Of a stretch of DNA of 64,000 nt, positions 19,640 through 29,988 are shown one piece after another (the first letter of the stretch is position 1; the number at the start of each line of letters is the position of its first letter). The position numbers and the translations under genes were made by a program. The notes beneath the pieces were generated by a model that searched no databases, had not been told where the DNA came from, and worked only from the letters and a program-made list of their open reading frames with translations. Origin of the DNA: Pectinophora gossypiella (taxonomy: Eukaryota > Arthropoda > Insecta > Lepidoptera > Gelechiidae); contig NW_026063275.1 of assembly GCF_024362695.1 (NCBI RefSeq), positions 1-64,000 on the forward strand, written 5' to 3'.

Positions 19640-21218
19640 GCCAGGCCGTAGGGTGTCTCCCTGATGCGAAGCATGTCACCGGCGATAGAATTTGACCAAG
19701 ATTTAAATAGGTCTCGTGAAAAAAGAATAGTTTCAGATGCGATAGTTTTGCCGGGGCGTAGTGTGTCTCCGTGACGAGGAGCAGTTTTCGAAGACCGGGA
19801 AGTAATTCCGTACTCTACATGACGTTCCGATCACACCTCCCATACATCATTTTTAGCCCCGAGGCTTTTTCTGTATAAGGGAAATTTTGTATGGCGGCCA
19901 TCTTGTTTTTCCGCCATTTTGATTTTTGTCACCAGCGATTGAATTTGACCAAGATTTAAATAGGTATCGTGAAAACTAAAAAGTTCCACGTGCGATAGTT
20001 TCACCAGGCCGTAGGGTGTCTCCCTGATGCGGAGCAGTTTTTCAAGATCGAACAGTTTTTCCATACTCAACATGACGTTTCGATCACATTTCTCATACAT
20101 CATTTTTACCCCTGAGGCATTTTCGGGAAAAACGAAAATTTTGTATGGCGGCCATCTTGTTTTTCCGCCATTTTGTTTTTTTTACCAGTAATAGATTTTG
20201 ACCAAGATTGAAATAAGTATTGTGAAAGAAAAATTGGTTCAGGTGCGATAGTTTTCCCAGGCCATAGGGTGCCGCCCTGATGCGGAGCAGTTTTTGAAGA
20301 TCGGGAAGTATTTCCATACTCAACATGACGTTTTGATCACATCCCTATACATAATTTTTACCCCCGAGGCATTTTCAGGAAAAACGAAAAATTTGTATGG
20401 CGGCCATCTTGATTTTCCGCCATTTTGTTTTTTTTTCATTGGCAATTAAATTTGACCAAGATTTAAATAGGTATCGTGAAAACTAAAAAGTTCCACGTGC
20501 GATAGTTTCGCCAGGCCGTAGGGTGTCTCCCTGATGCGGAGCAGTTTTTGAAGATCAAGAAGTATTTCCATACTCACCAAGACGTTCCAATTACACCCCT
20601 ATGCACAGTTTTTAACCCCGAGACATTTTCAGGAAAATTGAAAAATTTGTATGGCGGCCATCTTGTTTTTCCGCCATTTTGATTTTTTATCACCAGCGAT
20701 TGAATTTGACCAAGAATTAAGTAGGTTTAGTGGAAAAAAAAATGTTCTATGTTTGATAGTTTAGCCAGGCCATAGGGTGTCTTCCTGATGCGGAGCAGTT
20801 TTTCAAGATCGAGCAGTATTCCCATACTCAGCTTGACGTTTCGATCACATCTCCCATACATCATTTTTACCTCCGAGACATTTTCTGGGAAAACAAATTT
20901 TTGTATGGCGGCCATCTTGTTTTTCCGCCATTTTGATTTTTTTTCACCCACGATAGAATTTGACCAAGATTTAAATAGGTTTTGCGAAAAAATAATTGAT
21001 CTAGGTATAATAGTTGCGCCAGACTGTAGGGTGTCTCCCTGATGCGGAGCAGTTTTCCATGATCTGGAAGTTTTCCCATACTCACCGGGAGGTCCCGATC
21101 ACACCCCCCATACATCATTTTCACCCCCCGACGCTCCTTCTGGGAGAACAACCCTGTCAGTGAGTCAGTGAGTCAGTCAGTCAGTCAGTCAGTCAGTCAG
21201 TGGGTTTGCAGCTATATA
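19640..21218 (-). repeat. 254-bp tandem monomers of satellite-forming element (left arm)
   Basis: About six head-to-tail monomers of about 254 bp. On the minus strand each contains CTGCTCCGCATCAGGGAGAC, TTAAATCTTGGTCAAAT and AAACAAGATGGCCGCCATAC. The element starts at 21218 with TATATAGCTGCAAACCC plus a (CTGA)n run and CTCCCAGAAGGAGCGTCGG, the same head as the three elements at 28417-33088. The distal hairpin-CTAG end found in those copies is missing, so this copy is truncated. Confidence 0.9.
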
Positions 21219-22855
21219 CACTTCTCATCAAAAAAATCGAAACACCTTGCAAGTTTACGTTTTGTCAGGATTATCAAGAAAAATGTGTACATTTAGGAAT
21301 AAATGTTAAATGTCGTTTAATAGTGAGTAATATGAGCTTATCAAATCTTAATGTTAATGTTCTAAATTTAAATGAATTTTTCATAGGTTTCGTATTTTGT
21401 TAAATGAGTCATTTTTATTCCGTATGGAGTATAAAGGAAATGGATAAAACAACACACGTAAATGAAAAAAAAAGCTAAAAAACGTTTATTTAATAACTTG
21501 TATTCCCTCCCCGAGCTCTAATTACTGCTTCCATACGGTTCTTCATCGATCGGATGAGAGTCACGATCACATGCTGTGGTATATTGTCCCATTCCTCTTG
21601 GATTGCATCTTGCAGCTGGCTAAGTGTTTCTGGGGCAGGATCTCTTGCTCGAATTCGTCTCTTTAATTCATCCCACAGATGTTCAATGGGATTCATGTCC
21701 GGGCTTCTTGCTGGCCATTTCATAATAGAGATATCGACTTCGTTAAGATAATCTCGTACGACGCCCGCGGTGTGAGTCCTAGCATTGTCGTGCATGAATA
21801 TGAAGCCGTTGCCAATAAAATGTGCATAGGGCATCACATGAAGCTCGAGACACTCTTCGACGTACCGATGACAGTTTAGTGCAGGCAGACGTGGCCCAGA
21901 CACGAAAGCAAGCTCTGTCTTACCGTCGGCGCTGATTCCTCCCCAAACCGTCCACGAACCGCCACCATAGCTGACCTTTTCTTCAATGCAGCATTGTGCA
22001 TAGCGTTCTCCGTCTCTTCTGTAGACCTTGTTCCTTCCGTCGTTACCATACAGCATAATTTTACACTCATCAGAAAAGAGAACTTTGCTCCACTGTAGGT
22101 ATGACCAATTTAGGTGCTCACGTGCAAAGTTAAGGCGCGCTCTTCGATGGTCTGCAGTTAATTTCGGCCCATTTGCTGGCTTATGCGGTACCAGTCCACG
22201 ATCCTTCAACCTTCTTCTAATTGTAGAGTCACTTACAGCCACCCTTCGTACAACACGAAGCCGCTGCTGCAGTTGAAAAGCGTTAAGGCGTCGATTTCTT
22301 AAAGAAGTTGTTACAATAAATCGATCATCTCGCTCAGAAGTGACCCGATTCCTGCCAGATCCTGAACGGCGCGTGAACAAACCAGTCTCCCGATAACGTT
22401 TATAGACTCTATGAACAGATGACAGGCTTAGATGCAGTCTTGCAGCCACAACACGCTGACTAAGGCTAGAATCCAGCAATGCCACAACTTGGGCGGCTTC
22501 TGTGGGCGAAGTATCCATACGTTTTAGAAAAAAAACCTTTTTTCAGACGTCCCAAAGTCACAGTATTGAAATAAAAAACAAAAAGTTTAAGGATAGGCGC
22601 CAATTTTTAGTTTTTAAACGCTAAATGTACTCCAACCCTAAACACACATTTGTCTCAAAACAGTGATTCATTTCGTTTATAAGATAAACAAATGAAATTC
22701 TAATTTTGAATTTAGAATTTTCGCTTATTACTGTAATGGCCAAACTGCCAGCTATACATTTATGTATTTTTTTTCATCGTATGAATTCTTTTTTGTGTTA
22801 AATTCGGACAGAAACAATGAAAACGGAAGTGTTTCGATTTTTTTGATGAGAAGTG
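21219..22855 (-). mobile_element. Intact Tc1-type transposon in the palindrome loop
   Basis: A 1,637-bp element with inverted termini CACTTCTCATCAAAAAAATC (left) and its reverse complement (right), extending about 28 bp, flanked by TA target duplications at 21217-21218 and 22856-22857. It carries one uninterrupted transposase gene. Intact ends, gene and target site suggest a young insertion. It is the only component of the palindrome region that is not mirrored, apart from about 98 bp of loop. Confidence 0.95.
21490..22518 (-). CDS. Tc1-type DD34E transposase
   Basis: A full-length 342-residue transposase, the normal size for Tc1. Residues about 1-110 form the bipartite paired-like DNA-binding region, with helix-turn-helix segments around SQRVVAARLHLSLSSVHRVY and VSDSTIRRRLKDRG. 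The catalytic triad is complete: the first Asp in VLFSDECKIM, the second in IFMHDNARTHT, and Glu in SPDMNPIEHLWDE, with 34 residues between the second Asp and the Glu, which defines the DD34E Tc1 group. It would cut at the element's inverted repeats and integrate at TA. No frameshift or missing motif is seen, so activity is plausible. Confidence 0.97.
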   Translation of the reverse strand: MDTSPTEAAQVVALLDSSLSQRVVAARLHLSLSSVHRVYKRYRETGLFTRRSGSGRNRVTSERDDRFIVTTSLRNRRLNAFQLQQRLRVVRRVAVSDSTIRRRLKDRGLVPHKPANGPKLTADHRRARLNFAREHLNWSYLQWSKVLFSDECKIMLYGNDGRNKVYRRDGERYAQCCIEEKVSYGGGSWTVWGGISADGKTELAFVSGPRLPALNCHRYVEECLELHVMPYAHFIGNGFIFMHDNARTHTAGVVRDYLNEVDISIMKWPARSPDMNPIEHLWDELKRRIRARDPAPETLSQLQDAIQEEWDNIPQHVIVTLIRSMKNRMEAVIRARGGNTSY

Positions 22856-22955
22856 TATATTATAATGTATTCTTCAAAGGCGTTTTCTTATTTAAAATAT
22901 ACTTACTTACTCGCCAGTTTATGTATTCGATGGGTATTATTATATTATTATAATA

Positions 22956-25330
22956 TATATAGCTGCAAACCCACTGACTGACTGACTGACTGACTGACTG
23001 ACTCACTGACTCACTGACAGGGTTGTTCTCCCAGAAGGAGCGTCGGGGGGTGAAAATGATGTATGGGGGGTGTGATCGGGACCTCCCGGTGAGTATGGGA
23101 AAACTTCCAGATCATGGAAAACTGCTCCGCATCAGGGAGACACCCTACAGTCTGGCGCAACTATTATACCTAGATCAATTATTTTTTCGCAAAACCTATT
23201 TAAATCTTGGTCAAATTCTATCGTGGGTGAAAAAAAATCAAAATGGCGGAAAAACAAGATGGCCGCCATACAAAAATTTGTTTTCCCAGAAAATGTCTCG
23301 GAGGTAAAAATGATGTATGGGAGATGTGATCGAAACGTCAAGCTGAGTATGGGAATACTGCTCGATCTTGAAAAACTGCTCCGCATCAGGAAGACACCCT
23401 ATGGCCTGGCTAAACTATCAAACATAGAACATTTTTTTTTCCACTAAACCTACTTAATTCTTGGTCAAATTCAATCGCTGGTGATAAAAAATCAAAATGG
23501 CGGAAAAACAAGATGGCCGCCATACAAATTTTTCAATTTTCCTGAAAATGTCTCGGGGTTAAAAACTGTGCATAGGGGTGTAATTGGAACGTCTTGGTGA
23601 GTATGGAAATACTTCTTGATCTTCAAAAACTGCTCCGCATCAGGGAGACACCCTACGGCCTGGCGAAACTATCGCACGTGGAACTTTTTAGTTTTCACGA
23701 TACCTATTTAAATCTTGGTCAAATTTAATTGCCAATGAAAAAAAAACAAAATGGCGGAAAATCAAGATGGCCGCCATACAAATTTTTCGTTTTTCCTGAA
23801 AATGCCTCGGGGGTAAAAATTATGTATAGGGATGTGATCAAAACGTCATGTTGAGTATGGAAATACTTCCCGATCTTCAAAAACTGCTCCGCATCAGGGC
23901 GGCACCCTATGGCCTGGGAAAACTATCGCACCTGAACCAATTTTTCTTTCACAATACTTATTTCAATCTTGGTCAAAATCTATTACTGGTAAAAAAAACA
24001 AAATGGCGGAAAAACAAGATGGCCGCCATACAAAATTTTCGTTTTTCCCGAAAATGCCTCAGGGGTAAAAATGATGTATGAGAAATGTGATCGAAACGTC
24101 ATGTTGAGTATGGAAAAACTGTTCGATCTTGAAAAACTGCTCCGCATCAGGGAGACACCCTACGGCCTGGTGAAACTATCGCACGTGGAACTTTTTAGTT
24201 TTCACGATACCTATTTAAATCTTGGTCAAATTCAATCGCTGGTGACAAAAATCAAAATGGCGGAAAAACAAGATGGCCGCCATACAAATTTTTCAATTTT
24301 CCTGAAAATGTCTCGGGGTTAAAAACTGTGCATAGGGGTGTAATTGGAACGTCTTGGTGAGTATGGAAATACTTCTTGATCTTCAAAAACTGCTCCGCAT
24401 CAGGGAGACACCCTACGGCCTGGCGAAACTATCGCACGTGGAACTTTTTAGTTTTCACGATACCTATTTAAATCTTGGTCAAATTTAATTGCCAATGAAA
24501 AAAAAACAAAATGGCGGAAAATCAAGATGGCCGCCATACAAATTTTTCGTTTTTCCTGAAAATGCCTCGGGGGTAAAAATTATGTATAGGGATGTGATCA
24601 AAACGTCATGTTGAGTATGGAAATACTTCCCGATCTTCAAAAACTGCTCCGCATCAGGGCGGCACCCTATGGCCTGGGAAAACTATCGCACCTGAACCAA
24701 TTTTTCTTTCACAATACTTATTTCAATCTTGGTCAAAATCTATTACTGGTAAAAAAAACAAAATGGCGGAAAAACAAGATGGCCGCCATACAAAATTTTC
24801 GTTTTTCCCGAAAATGCCTCAGGGGTAAAAATGATGTATGAGAAATGTGATCGAAACGTCATGTTGAGTATGGAAAAACTGTTCGATCTTGAAAAACTGC
24901 TCCGCATCAGGGAGACACCCTACGGCCTGGTGAAACTATCGCACGTGGAACTTTTTAGTTTTCACGATACCTATTTAAATCTTGGTCAAATTCAATCGCT
25001 GGTGACAAAAATCAAAATGGCGGAAAAACAAGATGGCCGCCATACAAAATTTCCCTTATACAGAAAAAGCCTCGGGGCTAAAAATGATGTATGGGAGGTG
25101 TGATCGGAACGTCATGTAGAGTACGGAATTACTTCCCGGTCTTCGAAAACTGCTCCTCGTCACGGAGACACACTACGCCCCGGCAAAACTATCGCATCTG
25201 AAACTATTCTTTTTTCACGAGACCTATTTAAATCTTGGTCAAATTCTATCGCCGGTGACATGCTTCGCATCAGGGAGACACCCTACGGCCTGGCAAAACT
25301 ATAAAACCTGGAGCAACTTTTATTTCGCAT
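22956..25330 (+). repeat. 254-bp tandem monomers of satellite-forming element (right arm)
   Basis: Begins TATATAGCTGCAAACCC, (CTGA)7, CTCCCAGAAGGAGCGTCGG, then monomers whose CTGCTCCGCATC motif recurs every 253-254 bp (23122, 23376, 23630, 23884, 24137, 24390 and on). It mirrors 19640-21218 but has three more monomers. Confidence 0.9.
23526..25045 (+). repeat. 760-bp tandem duplication within the right arm
   Basis: Positions 23526-24285 and 24286-25045 are copies offset by exactly 760 bp: for example the open frames at 23848-24081 and 24608-24841 encode the same residues. The unit equals three monomers, and both joints fall after GATGGCCGCCATACAAA, a sequence shared by all monomers, as expected for unequal exchange. 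The left arm has only one copy. Confidence 0.9.
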
Positions 25331-25974
25331 AACATATTTCTATCGCCGGTGACATGTGTGCTGTCAACTTTTGCTGGGTTTTTTTAATTTCTGACTAAAA
25401 TTATTGTGAACCTATTCCATAAATTTTAAGCCTGTCGTTTACCCGTCACCTGATAATAAAATGACAGGTATAACTTCAAATAAACTTAGACAGTGTGTAC
25501 TGGAATCAGCACCAATAACACACGTTACTCTTGCATATTTAGTAACTAGGTAGGTCATGTTAAATCTGGACAGCGCCATCTGTATTTTTTTTTTGAGAAC
25601 CTAGCCTGGAAAGTCCCTCATTGGTACCTATAGATTCTGTAATTATATTTGTCTTGCATTTAGACCAATAAAGACCACCAAAGGATGTTTGATGTGAAAA
25701 TCTGGTCCCAAGAGGTCAAAAATTAAATGTAACTAACAATTTTGATACCACAAAAAACATTGATTGTGAGATCCTATCAGTTGAAGTGGTGCTAAACGAC
25801 GTGATTACTATTTTTATTTTTCAAAATAATTTTAAAAAGAAACAATTTTATTAAAAACATAATGAAAGATATATTTTTAGAAATAATTTGTTTTATTATA
25901 TAATTCATACTCATACAAAATATTCCTACATTTAATTAAATAGTTGAAATAAAACAGCAACTTAACCATATATA

Positions 25975-26172
25975 CTCTCGGCCTATGTGGTCCAGTGGCT
26001 AACGTTCCGGAGGTCCCAGGTTCAAGTCCCGGTGGGGACAAAACACAAAAATTTCTTTGTGATCCCTGATTCAGTTAGGACATTGCTGGCTGATCCAACG
26101 ACATTGGCGGCTCAGCAATAACCCTGGTTGATGAGGTTGGTCATCCACTTCACAACCTACATGATAGAAGAA
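25975..26172 (+). mobile_element. tRNA-related SINE (right arm)
   Basis: The head carries an internal pol III promoter: A box TGGTCCAGTGG (25988-25998) and B box GGTTCAAGTCC (26019-26029), correctly spaced. The body contains GGCGGCTCAGCAATAACCCT and ends CACAACCTACATGATAGAAG, like the SINE tail at 33354-33415. The region between the boxes cannot fold an anticodon arm, so it is a SINE and not a tRNA gene. Confidence 0.8.
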
Positions 26173-26363
26173 GAACAAGTACCTATTTATGATTTTTGAA
26201 CAGACTTAATATGGTAACATATTAGTAAGTAGGTAGAGAATAAACTTAACAATAACATTAAAATATACACAGGTTTTTATCTATTTAATGATTTAATAAT
26301 ATAAATTATAATAATTATAAAGTGATATAAACTCATAGTTTACCAACATCTATGAACAAAAAA

Positions 26364-26671
26364 AACCCCCGACAAAACAAAAGTACTCAATTATTATGAA
26401 AAAAGGTGAAAAAAACCCTATAAAAAGCAAAAAAAAACTTATCCCACATACCTATGCTTGCAAGCAAACTGAGCGTGTAACATTCCTATCACACTTAACA
26501 AACATTTCTGATGACCTTGAAGACCTGAACCGATTTCTACCAAACATAGCTAAGAACACTCTCGACTAATATAACTTACAAACAAAAAAAAACCATATTA
26601 AAATTGGATCATCCGTTTGGGAGCTACGATGCTACAGATAGACACATATACACAATTTTGCGTCGGGGGTT
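26364..26671. mobile_element. MITE with AACCCCCGAC/GTCGGGGGTT ends (right arm)
   Basis: Mirror copy of 18263-18570, bounded by the same inverted termini. Confidence 0.75.
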
Positions 26672-27892
26672 AATAAATAGAACTATATACATTGCAACAA
26701 CACACCTAACACAGCTTTTATGTTCACTAGATATTAATGCTTTTGAGGTGAGCTCATCCTGCAAACAATGCATACATGGGCATCCATCAGGCATCTGAAA
26801 GCAAACATGAATGTTTTTAATAGTATATTGCACAACATGCCCGATTGTATCAATATTATTTAATGTGTAGGAATGGAACTGAAACATTGCCAACAATAAA
26901 TTAAAATTAGAACAATGTTTTAATCATAATTAAGGATTGCCTTATAACATTTATGATTGAAACACAATATTTTTCATGTACAACATAAAATACTTAATAC
27001 TTTAATACCTATCTCGGAGATTGTTTTTCTATATAATACCACTCTTCACTTCTTTCCATAAGCCCATGGCCTGTGATTTTATCTTCGTGACTGCTTTCCC
27101 AAAGATATTCCACAACTTATACAGACATAATTGTTTCCAACTGTCCGATTGGAACATTCTTCAGGAAACTTGTTATTGTTGCTTACATCTCTTAGTATGA
27201 GTATGAGTTAGTATGACAAAGTCGATCAGCATTCACACCTATAAATAAATAACTATATAATAACAGTGTCATATATAATAACAATGTCATTTGATTGTAT
27301 GTTACTTACATTGCAATTTATCAACGAACATTATCCACAAACTTTTTATCATATCAGCTCTATCCAAAACACACAATGGCTCTGGAAGTTTTTACAGTAG
27401 AATGTCGACGCTCTCGCACGGTGAACTTGTAAGCTACAAATTCTAACAAAGTAGCACAGGAAATTATCAAGAGAACTTCTCGGCAACGAGACCACAGAAC
27501 GAGACCATAAGACCATTTTGTTTTGTTTAGTTTTTTTTTTGGTTATTTTGTACATAGGACAGGCAAAGGAAACATAACCCATACAGCCAAATACTATACT
27601 AGGTACGTTAAATTCGTTAAAAACAATAAACGTATTTTCATATTTTCAAATCGGTAAGCAATGGAATCCACAGGTTACGCAAATTATGTGTTATTATGTC
27701 ATAATTATAGCCTCATCTTTTTTTCTTTTTGGAAATTTTTGGCCTGGTTACATAGATCTTTAGGTTTGTGATACGAATTAACTCAAAAGTCCGCATAAAT
27801 TTTCGAGTTATGAAGCGGCTTCTTGGCACGAAGTGAAAATAGATAGTACCACTTTGTTTATTGAATGTTTATTTATTATTTATATTTATATA

Positions 27893-28292
27893 GGCTTTTC
27901 GGCGGGAAACGGGAACGGGACAGTTGCTTTCTTCATTGAGTAATCTAAATAATTAATACGAAGTGGTGTTTTGTGGTTAATGATCGCATTAAGTTAGTCG
28001 GAAGACATTCGCGAGTGTTATTATATTGGAGTATTCAATAAACAAAGTGTATCTGCCTATTTTCGCTTCGTGCCGGGAAGCCGCTTCATGACTCAAAAGT
28101 TTATGCGGACTTTTGAGTTAATTCGTTTGGGGTTCGGAGTAGGAGTCTACTCCGAGGGTGGGGGCTTAGGTTTCATCATCATCACCTTTCATCATTTCAT
28201 TAATCATCAAGAAAAAAAATACGTAAGACATGGCTGTATGGGCATAGTTCCCTTTGCCATACCCTTCGGGGAAAAACAAAACAAAAAAAAAA
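27893..28292 (+). mobile_element. Poly(A) retroposon (right arm copy)
   Basis: Mirror of 16642-17041. Starts GGCTTTTCGGCGGG and ends in an A-rich tail after CCCTTCGGGGAAAAAC. The tail has one more A and lacks one TTA compared with the left arm, one of the few arm-to-arm differences. Confidence 0.75.
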
Positions 28293-28416
28293 ATTATATT
28301 TATATATTTTTCCGATATGATAACACTTAAGTTAAGTGAATGTTTTTCGATTACTTCTTCATTTCGTATTAAATATAAATAGATTATTCAATGAAGAATT
28401 ATTATTATATTATATT

Positions 28417-29982
28417 ATATATAGCTACAAACCCACTGACTGACTGACTGACTCACTCACTGACATAATTGTTCTCCCAGAAGGAGCGTCGGGGGGTAAA
28501 AATGATGTATGGGGGGTGTGATCAAGATCTTCCGGTGAGTATGGGAAAACTTCCAGATCTTGGAAAACTGCTCCGCATCAGGGAGACAACCGACAGTCTG
28601 GCGCAACTATTATACCTGGATCAATTTTTTTTTCGCAAAACCTATTTAAATCTTGGTCAAATCCAATCGCCGTTGAAAAAAAATCAAAATGGCGGAAAAA
28701 CAAGATGGCCGCCATACAAAATTTTGTTTTTTCAGAAAATGCATCGGGAGTAAAAACTGTGTATGGGGATGTAATCGGAACGTCTTGTGGAGTATGAAAA
28801 CACTTCACTATCTTCAAAATATGCTCCGCATCAGGGAGACACCCTACGGCCTGGCAAAACTATAAAACCTGGATCAATTTTTCTTTCGCGAAACATATTT
28901 AAATCTTGGTCAAATCCAATCCCCGGTGAAAAAAAAACAAAATGGCGGAAAAACAAGATGGCCGCCATACAAAATTTTCGTTTTTCCTGAAAATGCCTCG
29001 GGGGTAAAAATTGTGTATGGGGTTGTAATCGGAACGTATTGTTGAGTATGAGAAAACTTCTCGATCTTTGAAATCTGCTCCGCATCAGGGAGACACCCTA
29101 TGGCCTGGCTAAACTATCAAATACAGAACATTTTTTTTTCCACTAAACCTACTTAATTCTTGGTCAAATTCAATCACTGGTGATAAAAAATCAAAATGGC
29201 GGAAAAACAAGATGGCCGCCATACAAAAAAATGTTTTTCCAGAAAATGCTTCGGGGGTCAAATCTGTGTATGGGAGTGTAATCAGAGTGTTTTGTCGAAT
29301 ACGGAAAATGTTCTCAATCTTCGAAAGCTGCTCCGCATCAGGGAGACACCCTACGGCCTGGCAAAACTATCACATGTGGATCAATTTTTTTTTCGCACAA
29401 TGTATTCAAATCTTGGTCAAATTTTATCGTCGTTGAAAAAAAATCAAAATGGCGGAAAAACAAGATGGCCGCCATACAAAATTTTCGTTTTTCCAGAAAA
29501 TGCCTCGGGGGTAAAAATGATGTATAGCACGTGTGATCGGAACGTCATGTCGAGTGTGAAAATACTGCTCGATCTTCGAAAACTGCTCTGCATCAGGGAG
29601 ACACCCTACAGTCTGACAAAACTATCGCACCTGGAACGATTGTTTTTTCACAAAACCTATTAAAATTTTGGTCAAATCTATTCTCTGGTGGTAAAAAAAA
29701 TCAAAATGGCGGAAAAACAAGATGGCCACCATACAAAATTTTGTTTTTCCAGAAAATGTCTCAGAGGTAAAATTGATGTATAGGGGTGTGATCGGAACGT
29801 CATCTTGGAAAACTGCTCCGCATCAGGGAGACACCCTACGGCCTGGCAAAACTATAGCACCTAGAACTTTTTTGATTTCACGAGACCTATTCAAGTCTTG
29901 GTCAAATTCTATCGCGGTAAAAAAATGGCGGGAAAACAAGACACGCGAGCAGCTTGCTGCGAGCGAACCACGCGACATCTAG
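28417..29982 (+). mobile_element. Satellite-forming Helitron-like element, copy A
   Basis: Starts TATATAGCTACAAACCC followed by a (CTGA)n run and CTCCCAGAAGGAGCGTCGG. It contains about six 254-bp monomers and ends CGAGCAGCTTGCTGCGAGCG, a GC-rich hairpin (GCAGC-TT-GCTGC), then ACCACGCGACATCTAG followed by T. A hairpin 10-20 bases before CTAG|T is the classic 3' end of a Helitron. The 5' end does not show the usual TC start, so the class is inferred. No protein is encoded. Confidence 0.65.
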
Positions 29983-29988
29983 TTATAT

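Larger units (their letters stand above)
16534..21218. repeat. Left arm of giant palindrome
   Basis: Reads as the reverse complement of 22956-28398. From the outside in it contains the nested retroposons, unique DNA, a TIR element (18263-18570), a tRNA-related SINE, a segment starting TGAGGGACTTTCCAGG near 19314, and then 254-bp monomers ending in (TCAG)n and GCTATATA. Positions pair as p + q = 44934 in the outer part and 44174 in the inner part, because the right arm carries an extra 760 bp. In the stretches I compared the differences are one substitution (18098 against 26836), a small indel in the A/T-rich tail near 16640, and the 760-bp duplication. Confidence 0.95.
22956..28398. repeat. 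Right arm of giant palindrome
   Basis: Reverse complement of 16534-21218, longer by a 760-bp tandem duplication of three satellite monomers. The arm ends at 28398 in TTCAATGAAGAA, part-way through the older retroposon, whose first 21 bases survive only in the left arm (16513-16533). The next satellite element starts within 20 bp. The truncation implies that this arm is the derived copy. Confidence 0.95.

Noticed and set aside
21876..22276. ORFs overlapping the Tc1 transposase in other frames
   Set aside because: Shadows of the conserved transposase gene.
25981..26040. Possible tRNA gene (A and B boxes present)
   Set aside because: The interval between the boxes has no anticodon stem, acceptor ends do not pair, and a SINE body follows.
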